The position numbers were made by a program, and so were the translations under genes. The notes beneath the pieces are model-generated. The model worked only from the letters and a program-made list of their open reading frames with translations. It searched no databases and had not been told where the DNA came from. This document shows, in pieces, positions 17,592 to 24,922 of a stretch of DNA of 64,000 nt (its first letter is position 1; each line of letters starts with the position of its first letter). Origin of the DNA: Nocardia sp. alder85J (GTDB lineage: Bacteria > Actinomycetota > Actinomycetes > Mycobacteriales > Mycobacteriaceae); the NCBI RefSeq assembly GCF_020176955.2, contig NZ_JAIUCZ020000011.1, positions 186,001 to 250,000 on the forward strand, written 5' to 3'.

Positions 17592-19750
17592 GCTGGCCTC
17601 CCGGTATTGGTGCGGCGACCACCGAGTGCGCTGACGAACGGCCCGGTCGGTCCGGCGATGCGCGGCCGTGGCCGCTGTGGTGCTGCGGCGGTGTACCGGC
17701 CGGTGCCGGTATGCCAGGCGAGATTGCCCGCCAGATACTGCTGCCAGCGGTGCACCTGGGCGAGCACGGCCGCCCGGGTCGCGGCGGCGACCGCGTGGTC
17801 GGTGAAGAACACCGGCAGCTTGTCGCGCGCCGTCTGCTCGAATTGGCGCAGCCGCTCCTCGGCCAGATCCACGACGATGTCGCGGGCGGCGTCGCGGGTA
17901 CAACCGAGGAACGATTGGGTGATGTAGACCAGATTCTGATGTTCGCCGCTGTCGTGGATCTCGCGGCGGTACGAGTACAGGTCGTTCACCAGTGCGGCAT
18001 GGTCGAGCGCCGAATTCTCCAGTTGCCGGAGCACACTCGTGTCGGCGAGGGCGTCGGCGGCGGACGGGTGCCCGGCGGGCCGGCCGAGCGCGGTGACCAG
18101 CCGGCCGCCGAAGGCCGCCCGGCGGTTCTCCAGGTGGTCGACGGGGTCGGGGATGCGGCGGCGGATCTCGTTGTCCAGCCACAGCTGCCAGGACTCGACG
18201 GAATCGAGTACCGCGGCCCGCACCTGCCTCAGGGTGGCGGCCTCGGTGGTGGCGGAGGTGTCGCACCACAACTGCGCCAGCGCGCGTTCCACCGGTGTCA
18301 CGGGCGGCTGCGGCGGCGGGTCGGCCAGGAACTGCGGCAGCCGGCGCAACTGCTCCCGGCCGGCCGACGGCAGCGCGCGGTAGGCGTGCGACAGCAGGTC
18401 GCCGACGTGGAAACCCCAGGCGCACCACCGGGCCCGCAACACCAGTTCGGATTCGCTCACCTCGGGGTGGACCAGGGCGGCGAACAGCGCGAAATCGGCC
18501 TCGGCCATCGACTTCGCCGTCCAGCCCGGGGCGGCCGGATCCAGCAGGCCCGTCGCCGCGACCCACCGCGGCAGGTCGTCCCGGGCCGCGGCCAGATGCG
18601 GGTTGGGGGTGGCGGGGCCGGGCGGGGTCAGTCCGGTGACCGGCAGCGTGCCCGGCGAGCGTGCGGGCGGGGTGTGCTGGTTCAGCTGGATGCGCAGCCC
18701 CGGGATCAGGCGAGCGGTGACGGTGCCCAGGCCGGTGGGCCCGGTGTCGAGCCCACTGTTCATGTAGCGGCTGGACCGCAGGTGCCATTCGTGCCCGCCG
18801 GCCTGCCAATCCTGGAGCCCGAGGACGTAGCGGCCGACCGCGGCCTGTTCGGCCGCACTGGCCAGGCGTGCCGAGAACAGTTGTGGCACTTCGACTTCGG
18901 CGGTGTCCTCGAACTGCTTCAGCCGGGTGGTCAGCAGATCGTTGACCAGATTCGCCGCGGTCTGGGTGGGCAGGCCGAGGAAGGTCTCCAGCACCAGCAC
19001 GGCGTTCGCGTTCTCGCCCTCGACGCGCACCTCCCGTTCGTAGGAGAACAGGTCGTTGCGCAGGTGGACGGCATCGGAGAAGGTGTCGCACAGCACCCGC
19101 AGCGGGCGCTCGGTGGCGAACCGATCGGGAACCTCGGCCCCGGCGGCATACTCGACCAGATTCGCCGACCACGGCGCACCGCCGACCCGCCGGCGCATCT
19201 CGATGTATTCGAGCGGATTGGCTATTCGTTCGCGGGCGATATTGTCCAGCTCCCACAGGGATTCGACCATGAGGTTGTGAGTGCTGAGTACCATGCGCCG
19301 CCGCCAGGCCGGTGACATCGAGGAGGCGGTGCGCGCCCAGCAGTCGGCGAGCCCGGCCTCGGCCGGATTCTCCGGGTCGGGTGCGGGGGTGCCCGGTTCG
19401 GCCATGAAATGCTCCAGCCGCTCCAGATATCGCGTGGCGGTGCCGCGCTGCCCGCCGTTCTTGAATTTGGCGAGGAAGTCGTCGTCGAAGAAGAAGACCC
19501 AGACGTACCACTCGGTGACCAGTGCGAGTGCCTCGGCATCGCAATCCGGGTGGGTGTAGGCGCAGAGCAGGGCGAAGTCCATCCGCTCCAGCCGCTCGGC
19601 ATCCCACACCAGGCCACCGGCCGGGTCGGGTTCGTCGAGAATGCCCATGCGCTTAGCCCAGTCCAGTGAATGGGCACGCGCGAATTCCAGATGTGAATTG
19701 AGGCGGGGTGGATGGGGGAGATAGAAATCGGGCAGTGTGAAGGGCTTCAC
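17588..19750 (-). CDS. Geosmin synthase-like two-domain terpene cyclase with degenerate C-terminal metal site
   Basis: Geosmin synthases convert FPP to germacradienol in the N-terminal domain and then to geosmin in the C-terminal domain. At 720 residues the length fits. The N-terminal domain shows FFFDDDFLAKF (D89-D91; the usual acidic residue ending DDHFLE is Ala94) and the NSE motif NDLFSYERE (N232, S236, E240). The linker is Pro-rich (~355-385). In the C-terminal domain the expected DDYYP-type motif reads GDLLS at 450-454, so one Asp is missing, while NDLYSYRRE (N589, S593, E597) is intact. Hence germacradienol formation is plausible, but the second step is doubtful. The start is GTG 19750. 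It is the first gene of a two-gene operon with the polyprenyl synthase. Confidence 0.85.
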   Translation of the reverse strand: MKPFTLPDFYLPHPPRLNSHLEFARAHSLDWAKRMGILDEPDPAGGLVWDAERLERMDFALLCAYTHPDCDAEALALVTEWYVWVFFFDDDFLAKFKNGGQRGTATRYLERLEHFMAEPGTPAPDPENPAEAGLADCWARTASSMSPAWRRRMVLSTHNLMVESLWELDNIARERIANPLEYIEMRRRVGGAPWSANLVEYAAGAEVPDRFATERPLRVLCDTFSDAVHLRNDLFSYEREVRVEGENANAVLVLETFLGLPTQTAANLVNDLLTTRLKQFEDTAEVEVPQLFSARLASAAEQAAVGRYVLGLQDWQAGGHEWHLRSSRYMNSGLDTGPTGLGTVTARLIPGLRIQLNQHTPPARSPGTLPVTGLTPPGPATPNPHLAAARDDLPRWVAATGLLDPAAPGWTAKSMAEADFALFAALVHPEVSESELVLRARWCAWGFHVGDLLSHAYRALPSAGREQLRRLPQFLADPPPQPPVTPVERALAQLWCDTSATTEAATLRQVRAAVLDSVESWQLWLDNEIRRRIPDPVDHLENRRAAFGGRLVTALGRPAGHPSAADALADTSVLRQLENSALDHAALVNDLYSYRREIHDSGEHQNLVYITQSFLGCTRDAARDIVVDLAEERLRQFEQTARDKLPVFFTDHAVAAATRAAVLAQVHRWQQYLAGNLAWHTGTGRYTAAAPQRPRPRIAGPTGPFVSALGGRRTNTGRPA

Positions 19751-20171
19751 GCCGGGCCCTTTCTCGCTGTGAAACGTGTTGTTATTCCTGTGCGCCGGTG
19801 ATCCGGGGTGACACGATCCGGGAGAGCCGATCGAAAGAGAGGAACCTGAAAATCCGCTGCATTCTCACTGCGACAACGCGTTCAGCTTCGAAATCCCATG
19901 GTAGCGGCCATATTGCGGGCTGCCAAGAGCAACAACGAGATCCAACTGTCCGGTCTGCTCGAATCGGGTGCGGCTCGTGACCCGGATGCGGCGGTATCCG
20001 CCGCGGCGAATTCCGTCGAACACGGCATTCCGGCCCGGGAAGAATGTGTGTGAATTCATCGATCGCGGCGGTATTTCGTCCGGGACACGCCGTCCGCTCC
20101 CGGTCACGGGCCGTCCGGGCGTGGCGAGGACTTCCGGATCCGCCGGGATCGCCGCGCGCGCGTGGTGCAGG
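19751..20171. other. 421-bp divergent intergenic region between the terpene operon and uppS
   Basis: No supportable gene was seen. The stretch is less GC-rich than its surroundings and must carry the promoters of both the terpene cyclase and uppS. It contains a perfect 7-3-7 inverted repeat (19988-20004, described separately), and its left half GCGGCGGTAT recurs at 20065-20074. Confidence 0.6.
19988..20004. promoter_or_regulatory. Perfect inverted repeat in the terpene/uppS intergenic region
   Basis: GCGGCGG-TAT-CCGCCGC, arms of 7 bp with a 3-bp centre. The half-site GCGGCGGTAT occurs again 77 bp to the right (20065-20074), which favours a protein-binding site over a terminator. It lies about 240 bp upstream of the cyclase and 170 bp upstream of uppS. 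The binding protein is unknown. Confidence 0.35.
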
Positions 20172-20984
20172 ATGGTGGTCGTGATCGGTCACCGCACCCC
20201 GTACGCCCCCGCCGAACCCACGCGCACCGTCCGCCCGCCGACGCCGCACCCGTCGGGCGCTCGCCCGCCCGCCATCCCGCAGGAGTTCGTGCCACGGCAC
20301 GTGGCGCTGGTAATGGACGGCAACGGCCGCTGGGCGCAGGAACGCGGGCTGGCACGCACGGCCGGGCACGAACGCGGTGAGGCGGTCCTGATGGACACCG
20401 TCGAGGGCTGCATCGAGATCGGGGTGCGGTGGTTGTCGGCGTACGCGTTCTCCACCGAGAACTGGCGGCGCAGCCCGGAGGAGGTGCGCTTCCTGATGGG
20501 CTTCAACCGCGACGTGATCCGCCGCCGCCGCGACGAGATGCACGAGATGGGGGTGCGGGTGCGCTGGGCCGGCCGGCGGCCGCGGTTGTGGCGCAGCGTG
20601 ATCAAGGAGCTGGAGACCGCCCAGGAGCTCACCAAGGACAACACGGTGATGACCCTCACCATGTGCGTGAACTACGGCGGCCGCGCCGAGATCGCGGACG
20701 CCGCGCGGGAGATCGCCCGCCGGGTCGCCGCCGGTGAGCTGGATCCGGAGAAGATCACCGAGAACACCTTCGCCCAGTACCTGGACGAACCGGATATGCC
20801 CGATGTGGACCTGTTCCTGCGGCCGTCCGGCGAACTGCGCAGCTCCAACTTCCTGATCTGGCAATCGGCCTACGCCGAGTTCGTGTACCAGCACACCCTG
20901 TTCCCCGACTTCGACCGCCGCAACCTGTGGGCGGCGTGCCTGGAGTACGCCGAGCGCGACCGGCGCTTCGGCGGGGTGAAGTGA
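20172..20984 (+). CDS. uppS: Long-chain (decaprenyl) diphosphate synthase, cis-prenyltransferase UppS-like
   Basis: Cis-prenyltransferases build the polyprenyl carrier for cell-wall synthesis; the M. tuberculosis ortholog in this position (Rv2361c) makes decaprenyl diphosphate. The 270-residue product has the catalytic MDGNGRWAQ motif, the helix SAYAFSTENWRRSPEEV and the C-terminal RPSGELRSSNFLIWQSAYAEF, which binds IPP. ATG 20172 was taken as start, though GTG codons at 20178 and 20181 are close. The stop overlaps the GTG of the next gene by 4 nt. Confidence 0.93.
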   Translation: MVVVIGHRTPYAPAEPTRTVRPPTPHPSGARPPAIPQEFVPRHVALVMDGNGRWAQERGLARTAGHERGEAVLMDTVEGCIEIGVRWLSAYAFSTENWRRSPEEVRFLMGFNRDVIRRRRDEMHEMGVRVRWAGRRPRLWRSVIKELETAQELTKDNTVMTLTMCVNYGGRAEIADAAREIARRVAAGELDPEKITENTFAQYLDEPDMPDVDLFLRPSGELRSSNFLIWQSAYAEFVYQHTLFPDFDRRNLWAACLEYAERDRRFGGVK

Positions 20985-21388
20985 GCGCCGCCGATCCCGC
21001 GGTCGCGCAACTCCAGGACCGCGCGGCGGAGTGCCTCACGCGGTACGAGATCGCGGTCCGCGCCGAGGACGGCGGCCTCGGCTTCGAATACGACGGCGCA
21101 TTGTGCTCGCTGCGCGCGGTGAGCCTGGCGCCGGGCCTGGACGTGCTGACCCTCACCTGCGTCCTGGCCTGGGACCGGCCGTTGAAACCGCAGCTGCACA
21201 AGCGCGTCGCCGATCGCAACGCGGCGTTGCAGTTCGGTTCGATCACCGTCGTCGGGCACGACAGGCTCGCCGACGTGATCTTCCGCTACACCTTCCCCGC
21301 CGCCGGCCTGGCCGACGAGGCACTGGCGACGATGCTGGTCCTGGTGCTCGCCGGGGCGGGCCGGGCCCGGCAGGGCCTGCTGCCCTGA
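20981..21388 (+). CDS. Conserved small protein (Rv2360c position)
   Basis: The 135-residue soluble product (VSAADPAVAQLQDRAAECLTRYEIAVRAEDGG...) has an alternating strand-helix appearance, somewhat like YbjN-type chaperone folds, but I cannot assign a domain. Translation is coupled to uppS through a GTGA overlap. The position after uppS and before the convergent zur matches Rv2360c. The function is unknown. Confidence 0.78.
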   Translation: MSAADPAVAQLQDRAAECLTRYEIAVRAEDGGLGFEYDGALCSLRAVSLAPGLDVLTLTCVLAWDRPLKPQLHKRVADRNAALQFGSITVVGHDRLADVIFRYTFPAAGLADEALATMLVLVLAGAGRARQGLLP

Positions 21389-21438
21389 AGGTGCCCCCGT
21401 GGCCGAACCTGTCCCGGCCTGATTCGGCGACCGGTCGC

Positions 21439-21463
21439 AGCCGGGCGCGCGCCGCGCCCGGCT
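21439..21463. terminator. Bidirectional hairpin terminator between convergent genes
   Basis: AGCCGGGCGC (21439-21448) and GCGCCCGGCT (21454-21463) form a perfect 10-bp stem with a 5-nt loop. There is no T tract, which is usual in high-GC actinobacteria. It lies midway in the 91-bp gap between the convergent uppS-operon and zur-smtB stops, so it can serve both strands. Confidence 0.7.
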
Positions 21464-21479
21464 CTGCCCTCGGTGCGCG

Positions 21480-21917
21480 TCAGCCGCACCCGCCGCGGCC
21501 GGCCGCGGCGCACTCCCGGCAGGTGCCGAACACCTCCATGGTGTGGCTGATATCGATGAAGCCGTGCTGGCCCGCGACCGATTCCGCCCACGCCTCCACG
21601 GTCGGGCCCTCGACCTCGACGGTACGGCCGCAGTGCCGGCACACCAGATGATGGTGGTGGCCCTTGGAGCACTGCCGGTAGACCGACTCGCCGGAGTCGG
21701 TGCGCAGCACGTCCACCTTGCCGGCGTCGGCCAGCGATTGCAGCGTGCGGTAGACGGTGGTCAGGCCGATGCCCTCGCCGCGGCGGCGCAGTTCGTCGTG
21801 CAGTTCCTGGGCGGACCGGAATCCGTCGATATCGCCGAGCAGGGCCGTGATCGCGGTGCGCTGGCGGGTGCTGCGGATGCCGACGGCCTTCTCCGGTGTC
21901 TCCGTGTTGTCGGGCAC
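21480..21917 (-). CDS. zur: Zinc uptake regulator Zur (Fur family)
   Basis: Zur represses zinc-acquisition genes when zinc-loaded. The 145-residue protein has the Fur winged helix (STRQRTAITALL...TVYRTLQSLADAGKV), the metal-binding run KGHHHHLVCRHC (regulatory and structural zinc sites) and a second Cys pair with an extra Cys at the C-terminus (CRECAAAGRGGC). It is the second gene of an smtB-zur operon with a 3-nt gap, as Rv2358-furB in M. tuberculosis, so it should be repressed by SmtB when zinc is low. Confidence 0.92.
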   Translation of the reverse strand: MPDNTETPEKAVGIRSTRQRTAITALLGDIDGFRSAQELHDELRRRGEGIGLTTVYRTLQSLADAGKVDVLRTDSGESVYRQCSKGHHHHLVCRHCGRTVEVEGPTVEAWAESVAGQHGFIDISHTMEVFGTCRECAAAGRGGCG

Positions 21918-21920
21918 CGG

Positions 21921-22328
21921 TCACCCTTCCTCGGCGTGGGCGACCGCATCGACGACGATGCGGGCCAGATGATCGTCGACCAGCTCGTAGATGACCTCGC
22001 GGCCGGTCCGTTCGCCGCGCACCACGCCCGCCGACTTGAGGATGCGCAGATGCTGGCTGACCAGCGGTTGCGTCACGCCCAGGGTGTCGACCAGCTCGTG
22101 CACGCAGCGCGGCGATTCACGCAGTTGCAGCACGATGGCGATCCGCACCGGCGCGGCGAGGGCGCGCAGCAGCTCACCGGCGTTGTCGAGCACGCCGCGC
22201 GGTGGTACCGCGGGGGCCGAGGGCGCCCGGTAGGGGTAGGGATCGTGGGGAATGGGCGTGGGTGCTTCCACGGCGACGCGGCTACGCCGCCCGGGAGCAC
22301 CCCCGGGAGCGCCACTGTCGGCGGTCAT
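21921..22328 (-). CDS. SmtB-like zinc-responsive ArsR-family repressor
   Basis: The 135-residue protein has a Pro-rich N-terminal extension (~40 residues) and an ArsR winged helix (LLRALAAPVRIAIVLQLRESPRCVHELVDTLGVTQPLVSQHLRILKSAGVV). Helix alpha-5 carries DDHLARIVVDAVAHAEE, with the D-x-H and H-x2-E arrangement of the SmtB/CzrA inter-subunit zinc site. The alpha-3 Cys motif of cadmium/lead sensors is not seen. It is the first gene of the operon with zur. Two palindromes in its upstream region are likely operators, giving autoregulation released by zinc. Confidence 0.9.
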   Translation of the reverse strand: MTADSGAPGGAPGRRSRVAVEAPTPIPHDPYPYRAPSAPAVPPRGVLDNAGELLRALAAPVRIAIVLQLRESPRCVHELVDTLGVTQPLVSQHLRILKSAGVVRGERTGREVIYELVDDHLARIVVDAVAHAEEG

Positions 22329-22353
22329 CGAACCAACTCCTTATTGGAAATCG

Positions 22354-22370
22354 ATGCCAATTATTGGTAT
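22354..22370. promoter_or_regulatory. Candidate SmtB operator 1
   Basis: ATGCCAAT-T-ATTGGTAT is an 8-1-8 inverted repeat with one mismatch, 26 bp upstream of the smtB ATG. It is AT-rich in a GC-rich genome, as expected for ArsR/SmtB operators. A further ATTGG at 22343-22347 gives an overlapping inverted arrangement with CCAAT at 22357-22361. Confidence 0.6.
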
Positions 22371-22384
22371 GCGCAGGTGCGCAT
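22369..22384. promoter_or_regulatory. Candidate SmtB operator 2
   Basis: ATGCGCA-GG-TGCGCAT is a perfect 7-2-7 inverted repeat that abuts operator 1. It lies between smtB and the divergent glyS (116 bp before the glyS start), so a protein bound here could affect either promoter. Assignment to SmtB is by position only. Confidence 0.5.
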
Positions 22385-22499
22385 GTCAACCACGGGGTCG
22401 GGCGTGTCACTCGGATACTGCTTCGACCACGCCGGGGGCAGGCCATTACGCTGGACGGGATCGCCGTTTTCCGCACCGTCCAGAGGGAGAGCTCGAGTC

Positions 22500-23891
22500 G
22501 TGGCACCCAAGTCGAAGGTCGACACCGTCGCCAATCTCGCCAAGCGCCGGGGTCTGGTCTACCCCAGCGGCGAGATCTACGGAGGCACCCGGTCGGCGTG
22601 GGACTACGGCCCACTCGGTGTCGAACTCAAGGAGAACATCAAGCGGCAGTGGTGGCGGGCCATGGTGACCAGCCGCGACGACGTGGTCGGCCTGGACTCC
22701 TCGATCATCCTGCCGCGTCCGGTGTGGGTCGCCTCGGGTCACGTCGCGGTGTTCAACGATCCGCTGGTGGAATGCCTGAACTGCCACAAACGGCACCGGC
22801 AGGACCACCTGCAGGAGGCGTACGCCGAGAAGAACAAGATCGACGACCCGGACAGCGTCTCGATGGAGCTGATCGGCTGCCCCGACTGCGGCACCGTCGG
22901 CAAGTGGACCGAGCCGCGCGACTTCAATATGATGCTGAAGACCTACCTGGGCCCGATCGAGTCCGAGGAGGGCCTGCACTACCTGCGGCCGGAGACCGCG
23001 CAGGGCATCTTCGTGAACTTCGCGAACGTGATGACCACCGCGCGCAAGAAGCCGCCGTTCGGCATCGCGCAGATCGGCAAGAGCTTCCGCAACGAGATCA
23101 CCCCCGGCAACTTCATCTTCCGCACCCGCGAGTTCGAGCAGATGGAGATGGAATTCTTCGTCAAGCCCGGTGAAGACGAGCAGTGGCACCAGTACTGGAT
23201 CGACACCCGGTTCGCCTGGTACACCGATCTCGGCATCGATCCGGAGAATCTGCGGCTGTACGAGCACCCGAAGGAGAAGCTGTCGCACTACTCGACCCGC
23301 ACGGTCGACATCGAGTACCGCTTCCACTTCCAGGGCAGCGAATGGGGTGAGCTGGAGGGCCTCGCCAACCGCACCGACTTCGACCTGACCACGCACTCGC
23401 AGCACTCGGGCAGCGATCTGAGCTTCTTCGATCAGAACACCAACGAGCGCTACACCCCGTACGTGATCGAGCCCGCGGCCGGTCTCACCCGCTCGCTGAT
23501 GGCCTTCCTCATCGACGCCTACAACGAGGACGAGGCCCCCAACGCCAAGGGTGTGCCGGAGAAGCGCACGGTGCTGCGCCTGGACCGCCGCCTGTCCCCG
23601 GTGAAGGCCGCGGTGCTGCCGCTGTCTCGCAACGCCGATCTGTCGCCGAAGGCGAAAGACCTTGCGGCACAACTGCGCCGGAACTGGAACGTCGACTTCG
23701 ACGACGCCGGCGCGATCGGCCGCCGCTACCGCCGCCAGGACGAGATCGGCACCCCGTTCTGTATCACCGTCGACTTCGACACCCTCGAGGATCAGGCGGT
23801 CACCGTCCGCGAGCGGGATTCGATGGCCCAGGAGCGCATCGCCCTGGACCAGGTCGAGGGCTACCTGGCGCAGCGGCTGATCGGGGCCTAG
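22500..23891 (+). CDS. glyS: Glycyl-tRNA synthetase
   Basis: This is a dimeric class II aminoacyl-tRNA synthetase that charges tRNA-Gly. The 463-residue product has class II motif 2 (FRNEITPGNFIFRTREFEQMEMEFF), motif 3 (GLTRSLMAFL), an insertion with CLNCHKRH...CPDCG (probable zinc site) and the C-terminal anticodon-binding domain (residues ~360-455). GTG 22500 begins VAPKSKVDTVANLAKRRGLVYPSGEIYGG, the standard N-terminus. The gene is divergent from smtB-zur, as in mycobacteria. Confidence 0.96.
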   Translation: MAPKSKVDTVANLAKRRGLVYPSGEIYGGTRSAWDYGPLGVELKENIKRQWWRAMVTSRDDVVGLDSSIILPRPVWVASGHVAVFNDPLVECLNCHKRHRQDHLQEAYAEKNKIDDPDSVSMELIGCPDCGTVGKWTEPRDFNMMLKTYLGPIESEEGLHYLRPETAQGIFVNFANVMTTARKKPPFGIAQIGKSFRNEITPGNFIFRTREFEQMEMEFFVKPGEDEQWHQYWIDTRFAWYTDLGIDPENLRLYEHPKEKLSHYSTRTVDIEYRFHFQGSEWGELEGLANRTDFDLTTHSQHSGSDLSFFDQNTNERYTPYVIEPAAGLTRSLMAFLIDAYNEDEAPNAKGVPEKRTVLRLDRRLSPVKAAVLPLSRNADLSPKAKDLAAQLRRNWNVDFDDAGAIGRRYRRQDEIGTPFCITVDFDTLEDQAVTVRERDSMAQERIALDQVEGYLAQRLIGA

Positions 23892-23909
23892 TCCGCCGGA
23901 TCCGGTGGT

Positions 23910-24887
23910 ATGACAACCGTTTTCGAGCAGGCGGGCGTGCACGGCCGGTTGCACGCCCGCTGTCTCGGCACCGGCGCCGAGATCGATTGGGGCGCGGACG
24001 ATCCCGTCGTGCTCGCCTCGGTGGTCAAGGTGCCGCTGGTGTTGGAGTTCGGGCGGCAGGCCGCGGCCGGGCAACTCGATCCGGCCGAACGGGTACGGGC
24101 GGTCGCGGCCGCCCGCCTCGGCGGCACCGGACTCGCGGGCTGCGCCGACGACGTGGAACTGAGCCTGCGCGATGCCGCCTACCTGGCGTTGTCGGTCAGC
24201 GACAACACCGCCGCCGACCTGCTGTTCGATCGCGTCGGCCTGGACAACGTCCGATCACTGGTCCGGGAACTGGGCTTGGCGCGGACCCGAATCGTCGGCG
24301 CCCCAAGGGATATCGTGCGGTCCATGGTGGAGGACCTCGGCGTCGGCGGCGCCGGAGCACCCGGCGCTGTCGTGGATTCGGGCGCCGGCTCGGAGGATTC
24401 GAGGGCCACGGCCGAGAGTTCGCGTGCCGGCGGCGCGGTGGCTCCGGGCGTCATCGACGCGGGCGAGTTCGCCCGCCGATTCTCCGCGCTCGGCGTCGAC
24501 GAGGTGTTCGGCCTGCGCGCGCTGGATCCGTTGCGCACCAACGCGAGTACGCCGCGGGAGATGACCCGGATGCTGGCGGCCATCGCCCGCGACGAAGCCG
24601 CTCCACCGGAGGTCTGCCGGTGGCTGCGGGGTCTGATGGGCTTGCAGGTCAACTGGTATCGGCTCGCGGCGGCCTTTCCGCCCGAGGTCGCGGTGTGGGG
24701 CAAGACCGGCACGCTGCCGGGGTTGCGCCACGAGATCGGCGTCGTCGAATATCCCGACGGCGGCCGGTACGCGGTCGCGGTGTTCACCCGCGCGCGGACG
24801 CTGGAACAGCGCCTGCCGCACGTGGATCGGGCGATCGGGGCGGCGGCGCACGAGGCGGTGGAGCGGCTCCGTCGCCGGGCGGTGTGA
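23910..24887 (+). CDS. Class A beta-lactamase-like serine hydrolase without signal peptide
   Basis: The 325-residue product has the serine hydrolase motifs SVVK (S37, K40), SDN (97-99) and KTG (265-267). I see no ExxLN omega-loop motif, and a Gly/Ala/Ser-rich insert (~141-185) lies where it would be expected. No signal peptide or lipobox is present, so it appears cytoplasmic. True periplasm-facing resistance is therefore unlikely; a DD-peptidase-like or esterase role is possible. It starts 18 nt after glyS and may be co-transcribed. Confidence 0.78.
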   Translation: MTTVFEQAGVHGRLHARCLGTGAEIDWGADDPVVLASVVKVPLVLEFGRQAAAGQLDPAERVRAVAAARLGGTGLAGCADDVELSLRDAAYLALSVSDNTAADLLFDRVGLDNVRSLVRELGLARTRIVGAPRDIVRSMVEDLGVGGAGAPGAVVDSGAGSEDSRATAESSRAGGAVAPGVIDAGEFARRFSALGVDEVFGLRALDPLRTNASTPREMTRMLAAIARDEAAPPEVCRWLRGLMGLQVNWYRLAAAFPPEVAVWGKTGTLPGLRHEIGVVEYPDGGRYAVAVFTRARTLEQRLPHVDRAIGAAAHEAVERLRRRAV

Positions 24888-24922
24888 CGAGGTGGTGCAA
24901 CGGTCCGTGGCGGCGGTCGACC

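Noticed and set aside
17555..19315. Plus-strand open frame opposite the terpene cyclase
   Set aside because: Composition is Gly/Arg/Gln-rich and featureless; the minus-strand cyclase is unambiguous.
23910..24887. Calling this gene an antibiotic-resistance beta-lactamase
   Set aside because: No signal peptide and no ExxLN motif despite SxxK, SDN and KTG. The general serine hydrolase label is safer.
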